Shown: piece by piece, positions 1 to 10,199 of the stretch | How positions within the stretch are numbered: position 1 is the first letter of the stretch | Layout: each line of letters opens with the position of its first letter | Assembly (NCBI RefSeq): GCF_047496725.1 | Contig: NC_132980.1 | Span: forward strand, 8,724,572 to 8,788,571 | Source of the DNA: Anoplolepis gracilipes | Taxonomy: Eukaryota > Arthropoda > Insecta > Hymenoptera > Formicidae | DNA: 64,000 nt | Reading direction: 5' to 3' | Translations under genes and position numbers: made by a program | The notes under the pieces: generated by a model | Database searches by the model: none | Seen by the model: the letters and a program-made list of their open reading frames with translations, nothing else | Told to the model about the DNA's origin: nothing

Positions 1-1000
1 GCTATAAAATTTCATCTATTGCGCCAAATATTTCAATAGGTTCGATACAACCGACGTTTTAAACATCCTTTTCCTCCCGTTTTACGTGACAATACAGGTG
101 GATTCTGGGATCTAGTCGGCTTCCAAACAATGCCGGAAATTTACAATGTTGGTTCAACGTTTACCTGCTGCGTCGTATGTTTAGAAGACAAAGAATAACA
201 GGCTGAGAAGGAAGAAAGAGAGGCGAGAAAGACGGAAAGCAAGAGATAAGACCATCCAACAACATTGTTTCTTCCCTTGGAACATCCTTGTCGTTTTAAA
301 GCCAGCTTCGCGTGGAAGCGCAGGGAAGCTTCCGCTTTGACGGTTTTCTTATTGATCGCGCAAATTGTATTCCTTGAACGAATCTAAGGGATTGCAATAT
401 TGGCGCGACACGATTGCAATGATATTATCGAAAGCGATGCGACAAATTGAAAACCAAGAACTGATGGAATCCCTCCAAGTCGAGAAGTCTAAACAAACTC
501 ATTGAGACGCGTACTTCGCCAAATAATGATCTACGTAACATTTTTACTGATTGATTTCTTTTTAAGGAATAAAGAAAATATATATATATATATATATATA
601 TTTGCAATATCATAATGATATATATTCAAGTTAAAGAAATTACGATAGAAAAGAAGAGTTATAATATCTATTTAAAAAATCGTTAGATTTATCGTCCTCC
701 TGGAATTTCTTTTCTCAAAGGCTGCCTAATATGACATAAGGTTCGCCGTCAAAGAATTTTTTCGCAATTTATTCACTGCGAATCTTCTATAATCTATAAA
801 AAAAAGTCGCGGTATGACATACCGCATGCACCCTGGCATCTTAAAAATCGAAGAAAATATTATACTTCACGGGCAATCGAAACGCTGTCACGCTCAGCGG
901 CTTGCGAGATGCAAATGGACCACTTTCACGTGTCATCGCTTATAAATCTCTCTTCTTCGTAGATGTTCGCCAAAACGCGGGGTTTACTAACTGATGGAAA
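1..1000. other. Non-coding, mixed composition
   Basis: No gene is supported here. The first 400 bases have moderate GC content; from about 540 on the DNA is AT-rich and carries a (TA)n run. The only frames are short and in low-complexity sequence. Confidence 0.6.
579..603. repeat. (TA)n microsatellite
   Basis: About 12 uninterrupted TA units after a purine-rich lead-in. Seen directly. Confidence 0.9.
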
Positions 1001-1009
1001 CGATGTCGA

Positions 1010-1665
1010 ACGCATTTGAGGGAGAGCGGTGTGATGTGTGGAAAAAAAAAAAAGAAAAGAAAAACAACGTACGGAAGAAGCTGCGCGCCGGCAAACAATG
1101 TGGTCTTATCTAACGGAAAATTTCCGCGGGCTCACAGCTACAGACATATATGGAAGGAAGGACTTCTTCTTCTTCTTCTTTTGTCCCGTCTGGCGAACGT
1201 AGCTTCGAGATCGGCCATTTGCCAAACGAGATTGAAGATTTGCACCGTTGGTTCGCCGGTTATTATCGCCGAAGCGTATAGATGGAGGGAAAAAAGGATC
1301 ACGGTGCGAGAGCGGAGGGATAAAAACGAACGGTGGAGGAGAAATTGGGATAAGAGAGAAAAGAAGTTTAGCGGAGATATGGAAAGGCAAAGAAGAAAGA
1401 GACGGTGGGAAAGAGAATAGAATCGCACTGGTTTATCGTAGTGGATTCTGGACGATTCTTTTCCTCATCGAAAAAAAGGAAGAACCAAGAAGGCGGAATC
1501 GAGAGAAGGAACGACAATGTTGTGACGCGGGACGCAAACTTGGTCGGAACTTTGATGGACGATCCGACGACGACGATGAAGCTGGGCCATCGTACTTTCA
1601 TGAACTGGAAGAAGATACGATCGCGAAGCTTTGCGAGAAGTCCTTTAGAACTGACTGAGTCGCGT
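1010..1665. other. Purine-rich island with overlapping spurious frames
   Basis: The plus strand is rich in G and A (runs such as GGGAAAAAAGG, AGAGAGAAAAGAAG). Five frames above 75 codons overlap here on both strands. That is expected when a low-complexity purine stretch lacks stop codons, and none of their translations resembles a known protein. A short (CTT)6 array sits at 1163-1180. Non-coding is the likeliest reading. Confidence 0.5.
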
Positions 1666-1669
1666 TAAC

Positions 1670-2330
1670 TTATATTCAAAAAGTATGTGTTCAAGTGACA
1701 TTATTTAGTTTTCGCTCGGTTCGATAATATTTTCTATCGTGCTTTGTAAAAATTGTGTCTTTCTTCTGTAGAACGAAAACACGAAAAATCGAGAATCAAT
1801 AAAAAAGATTGCATATTCAAATCATATTAAATATAATATAAAAATATTTCTATATATATATTTTAATTAAGTATAAAAGTAAATGCCAATATTTATATTT
1901 AATATACTTATTACGACATTTTCCGCAGCATAAATACCTACTTATAAACGCGTGTTTTTAATTTTCTCATTACTCTCTTTCTATCAAAGACTTTTTTACG
2001 CGACAAAAAAAAAAAAAATAAAACATTAAACAAATTTTATTTCTCTCTTGAATTTTACGGAAACTAAAAAACAATATATAATAATTATTTAATGTTCTAA
2101 AAATAAAAGTTTGTATTTACACTTAAATATATTAGTATAGAGATTCGACTCAAGTAGAGAGACATCGCGAAAGATTACAATGACGATCTCTCGGTATTTC
2201 AAAGATATTTAAAGCGATGCGTGACGCGCGCAAAGCTTCGGCAATGGGACGAGTTAAAATTGTCGTGGTTCGCAATCGTCTCGAATCGCGACTTCTCGCC
2301 TTCCAATCGTTAACACGCGCATTCCTATTC
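1670..2330. other. AT-rich spacer
   Basis: AT-rich DNA with an A14 run near 2005 and no open frame of note. I see nothing else in it. Confidence 0.6.
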
Positions 2331-2774
2331 TCCGTAATTACCTCGCCCCCTTTCCCCTTCTAGTTCCCCATGTTCTCGCATGTATCGCTCGAATCCCACG
2401 CAAATGAACGTACAATTTACCGCACGCGTTTCCGCAACCCTTTCCCTCTCGTCGTTTCGTACCACGCGAATTCCTTCGGCATCGACGAGAACGAATCTCC
2501 ACCGCATCTTGTCGTCCTCCCCCTCATCTCCTTTTATTCCCCCACCCCTTCTCTTTCCCTAGTCGACAACGCGAGGTATGCGATTCTCCGTATACCGTGT
2601 GGAGCCAATTACATCGTAAGAAACGTTAACTTAGTTTGTCGAACAGTTAGCACGAGAGAGGTGGTCTTACTTCCCTCGATACTACATGTACATCCCTGGC
2701 GATAACGGTGCCGCGGGACGAAGAGATATCAAGTTATATAGTTGGGAGCATCCGCTTTGCTCGCGCTCTATCCA

Positions 2775-2860
2775 CCAATACTAGAAGCATACGTATATAT
2801 AAAGGTACGGCTCCACAGAGAGCGCGCAAGGCCAGAAATTCCAGGCTCGCAAATTGCGAG
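2775..2860 (+). promoter_or_regulatory. Possible TATA-type core promoter
   Basis: CCAAT at 2775-2779 is followed by TATATAAAG at 2796-2804, then GC-richer sequence with a perfect 7-bp stem (CTCGCAA/TTGCGAG, 2846-2860). No arthropod initiator (TCAGT) lies at the expected distance and no long frame follows. In AT-rich DNA a TATA match is weak evidence. Confidence 0.12.
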
Positions 2861-2995
2861 AGTCCGATGAGACGCTAACTCTCCTTCACCTAATCTCTAA
2901 CCCGTGCCCGCGGTAGTAATTTTCAAGTCGGGGATCTTGAACGATAAGATCAACGTGTAATAATAATAATAATTTCATAATGTTAATAACAATAA

Positions 2996-3003
2996 AATTG
3001 CAC
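2996..3003. repeat. Left target-site duplication (AATTGCAC)
   Basis: Identical to 3313-3320, directly adjoining the first base of the inverted repeat. Confidence 0.85.
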
Positions 3004-3312
3004 GGTAAATGTCTATAATTGCTACTGCAGCGAAAGATCAATTTTATTTTCAATACCAATGAATAAAACTGCCATAGAAATGAAATGTATAAATGCTTTT
3101 AAGGAGGGGCAAGTCTTTTTTAAGAAGTTATAAATTATAAAATTACATAAATAAATTTATTGAACATTTTTCATTAAATCGTTATGAGAAATTGACAAGA
3201 ACAAAAAAAAATGTATGAATTCGGTCGCTTAATGAATGAGGAATGGTATTTTTGTTGATTGGTATTGAAAAAAATTGATTTTTCGCTGCAGTAGCAATTA
3301 TAGACATTTACC
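3004..3312. mobile_element. MITE, 309 bp, with long terminal inverted repeats
   Basis: A miniature inverted-repeat element. The left end (3004 onward, GGTAAATGTCTATAATTGCT) recurs in reverse complement at the right end (to 3312). The first 30 bp are identical, and similarity continues over about 73 bp with a few substitutions and one small indel. The 8 bases outside each end are identical (AATTGCAC, 2996-3003 and 3313-3320), a perfect target-site duplication. The interior is AT-rich with no transposase frame, so the element is non-autonomous. An 8-bp duplication is known for hAT, P and Merlin families. The GG start does not fit the usual hAT CA start, so the superfamily is left open. Confidence 0.88.
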
Positions 3313-3320
3313 AATTGCAC
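3313..3320. repeat. Right target-site duplication (AATTGCAC)
   Basis: Identical to 2996-3003, directly after the last base of the right inverted repeat. Confidence 0.85.
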
Positions 3321-6300
3321 TATTGAATATGTTCAGCTTTCTATTAATGATATTACGCAACATCTGTGATAAGGAAAAACAATGATAAGAGATAATAAAT
3401 TTCAAATGACATTATCGGAGACCAACGCGAGGCACAAACGGTGCGTTCGTGCTACAAAGTACTTACAGTACACATCTCGTAGCAATTATACGTCGCTTTC
3501 TGTAGTGGATTGCTTTCCGTTACACTGGTTTCGACTCTTCAGTCAAAAGTTGACAATTAACTGACAATGACTAAAACTTCTCGCGCAGCGTTTAGTGTTC
3601 TTATTAACGGCGCGTTGTAAACAAATAATGTTTACGTTTGGTTTTGTTAACGTATTTATTTAATTCTGTTTTGTGTACCGAGAATAAATTTGCTTTAATC
3701 AACAAACTTTCTCAACAATAGAATGATATACGCGTGATTCAAAATCTCTCTCTCTATATTTAATTAGTTTTTTTTTTTTTTAGTATTATATTTAATATTT
3801 ACACTTAATACTTTTAATCTTATTTTTTAATATAAAATTTAGGATAATTTTTGTATCATCCATATATTTGTGCAAAATAAACGAAATTTTCTAATAAAAT
3901 TTGAGACGAGAAAATTATTTGTAACAATTAATATATTTTTCAAAATTATTTTTATATAATTATTTTCCGATAAAAATGTCACTAATTGTCATCAGCTGAC
4001 ATTTCCTTTAAAACATTTATTTGTTCTACTTCAATGGTACTTTGCGGACATTTACAACATGCTGAAGACACAACTAGATTATTATTTTATTATACGTGTA
4101 ATCGCCGTAATTAAAGCTTCACACCAAACATCCCTCCTGTTCCTTCGGAGCTTGGAGACTGCTTCGAACAGGGAATTAACAGGCGTATATCGAAAATCAG
4201 GTCATGTCCGTCGTGGATAGAGAAGACCAGTAAAGTTTCTCCCCGGTACGAAACCAATTCCGCGCGGCAACCAATTATGTCGTAAGAAACAGCGTTCTCG
4301 AACGAGTTATCGCGGTGTCTCGTCTCGCGAGGTATATGGGACTCCCGAAGATTCGATTGTAAACTTATTCTAGTTATAAAAGGGATTGTTGGTCGCGAAA
4401 CGGCTTTTACGTCAAAGGAACGATAGTATAGCAAGATAGAAGAACAAAACACGTTTTGCAAGCAGAACGACAAAGAAAAAAAGAATAAAGTTTTATAGTT
4501 TAATAACTTGAACAATATCGCGCGTCCGGCACATTTTGTAATTTTTTAATTAAAAATAAAAAAGAAATTTTTCCGATCATTTTACACACAAAATCTATTC
4601 ACCGCGTCAAAGTTGTCGATAAACAAATGAGTTTCTTGGATCGTTAGTTATTCTCGCGCCATCGACTTTTTTCAATGTCAAACAGCAAACACTGTGCAAT
4701 AAAAAGCGATGCATGACTGCGCATTCTGCCTCTGGGATGAGAAGCGAACGTCGAGCCACGGGAAGTTCGATCGTGTCGAATACTCCCGGAGAACGAAACG
4801 GCTAACCGGATACGCGTGCAGTTAAGCGGAAGTGCGTAAAAATCCGCACTTCTCTCGTACGCGCTTTCCCGTCGACGCGACGTCGAGAGAGAAGGGAACG
4901 CGATCGAGGGAAATAGTTTCGACTTAGCTAAGGAGAGTTTCTCGAGGGCGGCCACGAGGGTGGTGTTAGCGGGAACGGTGTGGTGAGGCGAGTCGAACGA
5001 AGTCGTGCTAAGCAACTTAGATTAGTTGAATCGACTGGTCTCGCAGCTGGCGAACCGCCAGGCCAAATTGTCAAGAGAATTGCTCTCTCTCTCTCTCTCT
5101 TCCTCTTTTCAAGTCTCACCACCCACCGCATCAGGGATCCGCACACTCGCCTTTTCCTCTTCTACCTTTCGCCGTCATGTTCTTTTATGCACAGTGAAAC
5201 AAAAGGGGCCGTTGACGTAGACGGAAATCTAATTCGCGAGAATGTACGTCGTTGATTGTATTCCTGCGGCTTGCAAGACACGATCGCGCGGGACAAGGAT
5301 CTCGGTGGCTCTCGCAAAATTCTTGAAAATTTCGTACGTGCCTGCTGTCGTGGAATTGGAAAGAACATGATATATTCTTCATGTACGAGAAATTATTCAG
5401 TTTTATCGGCATGTGCCCATCAGTATAAAGCGAGAAATGCACTGAGAAATAAACTGCAACGTATGAAATATAAATCCACAAAATGACAACAGCAAATTAA
5501 ATTTCGTGTAGTTTCCAATTTTTATTTTTTCTATATAATCATGTAATTGTAGCATAAAATAATTAGAAAACATAATGCATTGTATGTAACATTTCTATAT
5601 TTACAACGAGCCAATGATTATTGAAATTAATGCGGAATCAATATGCACACGTTTATCATACAGCTATTATTAAAACTATTATCAATTTATATACATGGAT
5701 CATTATAATAAAAGCTATGTTAATTGTAAGATTCGTCTACTTGAAACTATTTCTTTTTAAATAAAAATATAAATATATTTCTAGGCCATAAAAAATATAT
5801 ATTTTAAATATAAACTACTTTTTGTGAATTCTTCCTTTTTCTTTATTTATATATTGTAATATATAAAATCTTCTATTATTTCTACAAAACAAAAATATCA
5901 CGGTCTAATAAAATCGACATTAATTCAAGTAATTTCTAGTGATTCTAGCATATATTGAAAGCACAGAAACGAGCTTAAGCTGGTCGTCAACGACTGGTGA
6001 TAAAAATGATAGTCAGTCATCTCGCGAGGCACAAGACTGACCGATTCGCGTCCGCTCAGCTTACCGCGCTCGTCAAAGGTGCTTTTATCCGAATCCTTTA
6101 TTTCCGTCCTGATCGCAAAGTTGTATAGGTACGGCACACCAATTCGTTTTATTGGATTCCGCGTAAGGGCGGCGCCGTGCGTTTTTCCGAGTTACCGGGC
6201 GGGTGAAGAAACCCGGCAGGCGCGTCCTCATCCATCATCCGTCTACGCGGAGCGCCGAGTCATTTAACAAACGTCTCTTCGAGATCCCATATTGCGCCGT

Positions 6301-7847
6301 TCGCTGGCACATCGTGCTCGCGAGAGATTTGACCGCGCCTCGTAGCCATCGGTTCGTTTAACCACGAGAAACGCATTCACGATTCTAAAATTCACGAGGT
6401 GTATATGCGTAAATCGGATGAATAAAAATAAATCCAAAATGTAAAAATGTTGTTCCGTCTAAAAATTGATTTTCAAAACACGTGACATTAAGATTTCAAA
6501 CGTTTTTTTTTTTATATCTTTTCTCTTAGAATCGAATGATAATATAAACGAAAAAAAGCAGAAATATATATATATTCGTTAATGTATTGAATAAAATTAT
6601 TTTTGTACAAAGATTCTCTATAAAATATATTTGAATAATCAAGTTCTTATTTTTGATATATATAAAAATTGTGAATTATTAGATATAAAATATTTTCCAT
6701 TGATTACCGTCTCCTCTGGAAATAATAAATTTTATTTTTGATAAATAAAAAAATTCATCATTATATTATATATTTTATAAGTTGAAAATATTATCATCTC
6801 TTTATTATCGAACTACATTGTATACGTATGTAGATGTTACGCTTATGGTTTTAATTTTGTATTTCGCGTAGCAAAAGAAAAACGATTCTTTTTTTTATTT
6901 CAAACTTGAAAAATTTTATAAAACCAGTAAAGAGAGCTGTGCGATCGTGTATCGTCATAACTACGTTCAACTGTGAGACAAACGAACTGGCCAATTCGGT
7001 GGTTTCAGTCAAGCGCCTTTGCTTGTTCCCGGATCGTTTGTAGGATTAATAATAAAAACACGATGGTCGAAATTGTCAGTGGAAGTGAGAAAGACGCGTG
7101 CAGAGGAATGGTTCATATTGATCAAAATGCTGTGCTAGTTTTCGCGCGCGATCGATAGCGAAAGCTACTGGTCGGATTCCTGTCCGGAACACGGTCCTCG
7201 TATCTCTCTCCCCGTTAACAAATCACGAGCCGCTTTGGTCCATATTGCGTTGCGTTACAATCGCTGTGTACAGTCGTTGTTTTGCTGCTGCTCGTCGTCC
7301 ACAATGTTGATATTGTCCCGGGAAACCCTAAAGCCGACAGAGACGCGGAGGTGCCATTGGATCGTTGGCTTTGTCGTGAAACTCGCATCCTTACGTTAAT
7401 TGAGAAACCGATTGACGAAAGTTTCTCCGCAAGCGACAAATTTCTTCTCCTCTGTTCTCGAAAGCGACTTGTAATTCAAAGGCCTAATACGAATTTACAA
7501 TTACGTGAATTTTACATGGACATATTCACGACGTGGACCGCCCTTTTCTCCGTGAAATTAGAATGTTGTAGAAGAGCGGCAAGATTAATTGCGGCAACGT
7601 CTTAACGGTCGTTACCGTTCAATCGAGGAGGTTAAAAAAGAAAAGTTGATCCCTCGACTTATCGCGTACCGCATCTAATGTTATTAATGACCCCGCGATC
7701 GATCGACGTCGTTGATAATTAAGAAGGTTTAATCTGGACATTTTCGAGGAAGTAGCGTTCGATGTATTCCGGATATTGAAGACTGACTAGACGATTTTAT
7801 CGATTGCTGCATTTTTCTTGCATAAAAAGTCTCAGAAATAAGGCTTC
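3321..7847. other. Non-coding, alternating AT-rich and GC-moderate DNA
   Basis: GC-moderate islands lie at about 4.1-4.5, 4.6-5.35, 6.0-6.4 and 6.95-7.8 kb, separated by AT-rich spacers (3.6-4.1, 5.5-5.95, 6.4-6.95 kb). Frames in the islands are short and unrecognised, and the longest (134 codons, minus, 4111-4515) has no ATG at its start. No RNA gene seen. Confidence 0.5.
5082..5101. repeat. (CT)n microsatellite
   Basis: Ten CT units on the plus strand at the edge of a GC-moderate island. Confidence 0.9.
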
Positions 7848-8233
7848 AAACTTTTTGCGCCGAGAAAAATAAGAGAATTAATTAACAATTCATATTGTAA
7901 TCTATTCTATTGCGTACACTTCTTGATTAAGAAATATTAAGAATGTAAAACGATATTTTAATCGAGAAACTCTCGCTATTAATATCTCATTGTCAGAGAG
8001 AGAATATTGGGAAAATTAAAAAAAAATTGTTAAATAAATATATGTATATATTTAACAATGTTTTTTTTTAATTTTACCGATATTTCTCTCTGAGATATTA
8101 TAATAGCGAGAGCTTCTCGATTAAAATATCGCTTTATATTCTTAATATTTCTTAATCAAGAAGTGTACGCAATAGAATAGATTACAATATAAATTGTTAA
8201 TTATTTCTCTTATTTTTCTCGGCAAAAATTTAT
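7848..8233. mobile_element. Fold-back element (near-perfect 386-bp palindrome)
   Basis: Almost the whole segment is a hairpin. The arm from about 7848 to 8040 is repeated in reverse complement from about 8046 to 8233, with only scattered substitutions and small indels (I estimate about 90% identity by eye). The turn lies near 8043 in an ATATATGTATATAT stretch. The arms contain no coding frame. This is the form of a fold-back MITE. I could not find a convincing target-site duplication because the ends grade into AT-rich flanks. A transcript crossing it would form a double-stranded RNA stem of nearly 190 bp. Confidence 0.85.
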
Positions 8234-8400
8234 ATATATATATTATATATTGTGTAGTAAAAATGTAAATAAATACAAACATCCAGATGATCGCGCAGTT
8301 GCAGATATCAGTGCGTGTATTATTATATATACTTTCTCTCATGTCACGCTACGGCATATTATTCGATCGCACATCTGTGTCTCCGGATGTTCAAACTTCT
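8234..8400. other. AT-rich right flank of the fold-back element
   Basis: A (TA)n stretch directly follows the fold-back element, then GC content rises into the next island. No gene. Confidence 0.5.
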
Positions 8401-8900
8401 TCCCGTGGCGATCTGGCTGACGTGATAACCAAAGATCGATCGCACAAAATACGACTTTACTCAGGTTCGTTTGCGAGTCCCATTAATTCTCGCTGCCTCC
8501 GACGGGGTATCGGCCGTCTCCGACCGCCAATTATCTTGCAGTCTGACTTCCATCATTAACGATCCCCGATTTCTTGTGCCGTCGCGCGGTTATCAACCAC
8601 CACGATTTCACGACTTCACGGAGATGGGCACGGACACCGTCTCGTACGGAAACTGATACCGGTTGTCCAAGACGGATGGACGTTGGCGTGGAGGATAGAG
8701 CTTTATCGGCCGGCTCGAAATCCTTATCTCTCCGGAGGGTTAATCTCGGTGGATCCCTTTCGCGCGCGGCGAAATCTCCTTTGAGTCTAGATCTTATATA
8801 ACATATCCAACGAGTTGACGTTATGCCGGTTAGAACGAAAGCAACGACGACGACGACGACGACGATGACATTGGCACCGTTATTTGTCACTGGTAGCTCA
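8400..8900. other. GC-moderate, CpG-containing island
   Basis: Unique-looking DNA with many TCG and CGA words and an (ACG)7 array at its end. Frames are open on both strands but none is recognisable. Could be a regulatory island. Confidence 0.4.
8843..8864. repeat. (ACG)7 trinucleotide repeat
   Basis: Seven ACG units ending in ATG. CpG-containing trinucleotide array. Confidence 0.9.
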
Positions 8901-9631
8901 ATAAATTTCAATGTTACCACATTTTCATCCGTTTTCTCGTTCCCCAAAATGTCTAAGCCCTTTCTTTTCTAGAAATATATTTTTTCCTCCTTCTTTGCCT
9001 TTCCGTTTCCTAATTTCTTTTCTTTTTTACTATTCTTTCCTATATATATTTTTTCTTATATTTTTTTTTTGCTATTATTTTGTGTAACTATTGTTATCAA
9101 AAAAAAAGTAGCTAAATTAAAAACAGATAATTGCTCTAAGAATGCTAATTAATTTGCGTCTTAATATTGGCTCGGTTTAAGTATAGTCTATCGCAAACTG
9201 ATTTAGGAAACAGCAATTGGCGCGATCGATGCCAATGCGGGGATCGTTCTCGGAAACTTGAACTCTAGCTTTTCGTCTTGCAGCTTCCTGCTGATTTCCA
9301 CGCGAACGCCTGTTATGCCAGAATTGCTTTCCATCGCGGCGATAACTATCAAAACTCCGCAAAGCATTCGTTGAACTGGATTTTTAGAAACTGCGGGGTA
9401 TACGGGAATTGTGAGAGCTCAGATTTCACGTTATGAGCGTTACAAGCCAATAGACGCAAAACTGGAAATAAAACGAGATCCATAAATCGTCTTAAGCCAG
9501 CTATATTCAAGTGTAGCCAGAGAAAAAATAAGAGAAGCAACGCGGATCAGATAACAGATGGCAGCTATTTTAAACTATCCGAAATATATACAATCCCGAG
9601 ATTCTCTTTCGAAATCATAGTTTCCCAAATC

Positions 9632-10063
9632 CTACGTAGACGATCTTCCTCGACTATACCGTCCTGTCGACGACAGAATTAAAGTTCTCGGCGCCGCGAA
9701 AATACGAGGGAAAAGGTCGCAAATATCCTCCAAGAGCCCGCTGTAAATTGGTACAACGTGTACTCTTTCGCCAGGCCAAAGCTCGATTTGCTGGCGTAGG
9801 CGTAAGCTGATTTCGGCGTCTGCTGGCTCCACGAACAACTCACCGTTCTTGCTCTCGTACAGCTCGTTTTGCGGATTGGAATACGCTCCGGGCTGATACG
9901 ACGTCCGATTCGAATTACGATCCGCGACCGTGCAAACGCGACCCCGCTCTCCGGAGCGAGAACGAACCGACCAGAGCTCCGATATTCTCGCCCTCGCCGT
10001 AAAATCATATCTCACGATCGATTCCCGCAGCCTTGCATCCACCGTACCGCATATTCGGTGCAT
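9632..10063 (-). CDS. Unrecognised open frame, 143 codons (doubtful)
   Basis: The longest minus-strand frame in the window that begins with a true ATG (codon at 10063-10061). I do not recognise the product. The middle (about residues 53-115) has balanced composition rather than low complexity, with a segment reading SYQPGAYSNPQNELYESKNG. Right after that segment the DNA reads GTGAGT (minus strand, 9843-9838), a consensus 5' splice site, so part of the frame could be a short exon ending at 9844. Against it: another minus frame (9679-10008) and a plus frame are also open here, as happens by chance in GC-rich islands, and no signal peptide or domain is visible. Confidence 0.13.
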   Translation of the reverse strand: MHRICGTVDARLRESIVRYDFTARARISELWSVRSRSGERGRVCTVADRNSNRTSYQPGAYSNPQNELYESKNGELFVEPADAEISLRLRQQIELWPGERVHVVPIYSGLLEDICDLFPRIFAAPRTLILSSTGRYSRGRSST

Positions 10064-10103
10064 CGCTATAGTTCCGGAGGAGGGTATCGCTCGCTTCGGA
10101 GGG

Positions 10104-10127
10104 AAAAAAAAAAAAAAAAAAAAAAAA
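10104..10127. repeat. Poly-A tract (24)
   Basis: A 24-base A run followed by GAAAAAGAGAG. Confidence 0.9.
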
Positions 10128-10199
10128 GAAAAAAAGAGAGAAACTCCGGAATCGATAGCGAGAGCTATTAATACCAGAAAAACATCGCCACGCTAGACA

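Noticed and set aside
4111..4515. 134-codon minus frame with a hydrophobic start resembling a signal peptide
   Set aside because: The frame opens at a TTG codon, not ATG, and has no in-frame ATG until near its end. No homologous domain seen.
5071..5096. GAATTGCTCTCT after TGTCA resembles the mature insect miR-281-3p
   Set aside because: The 5' part does not match in spacing, the 3' part runs into a CT microsatellite, and the expected complementary arm (AAGAGAGCTATCC-like) is absent within 80 bases upstream.
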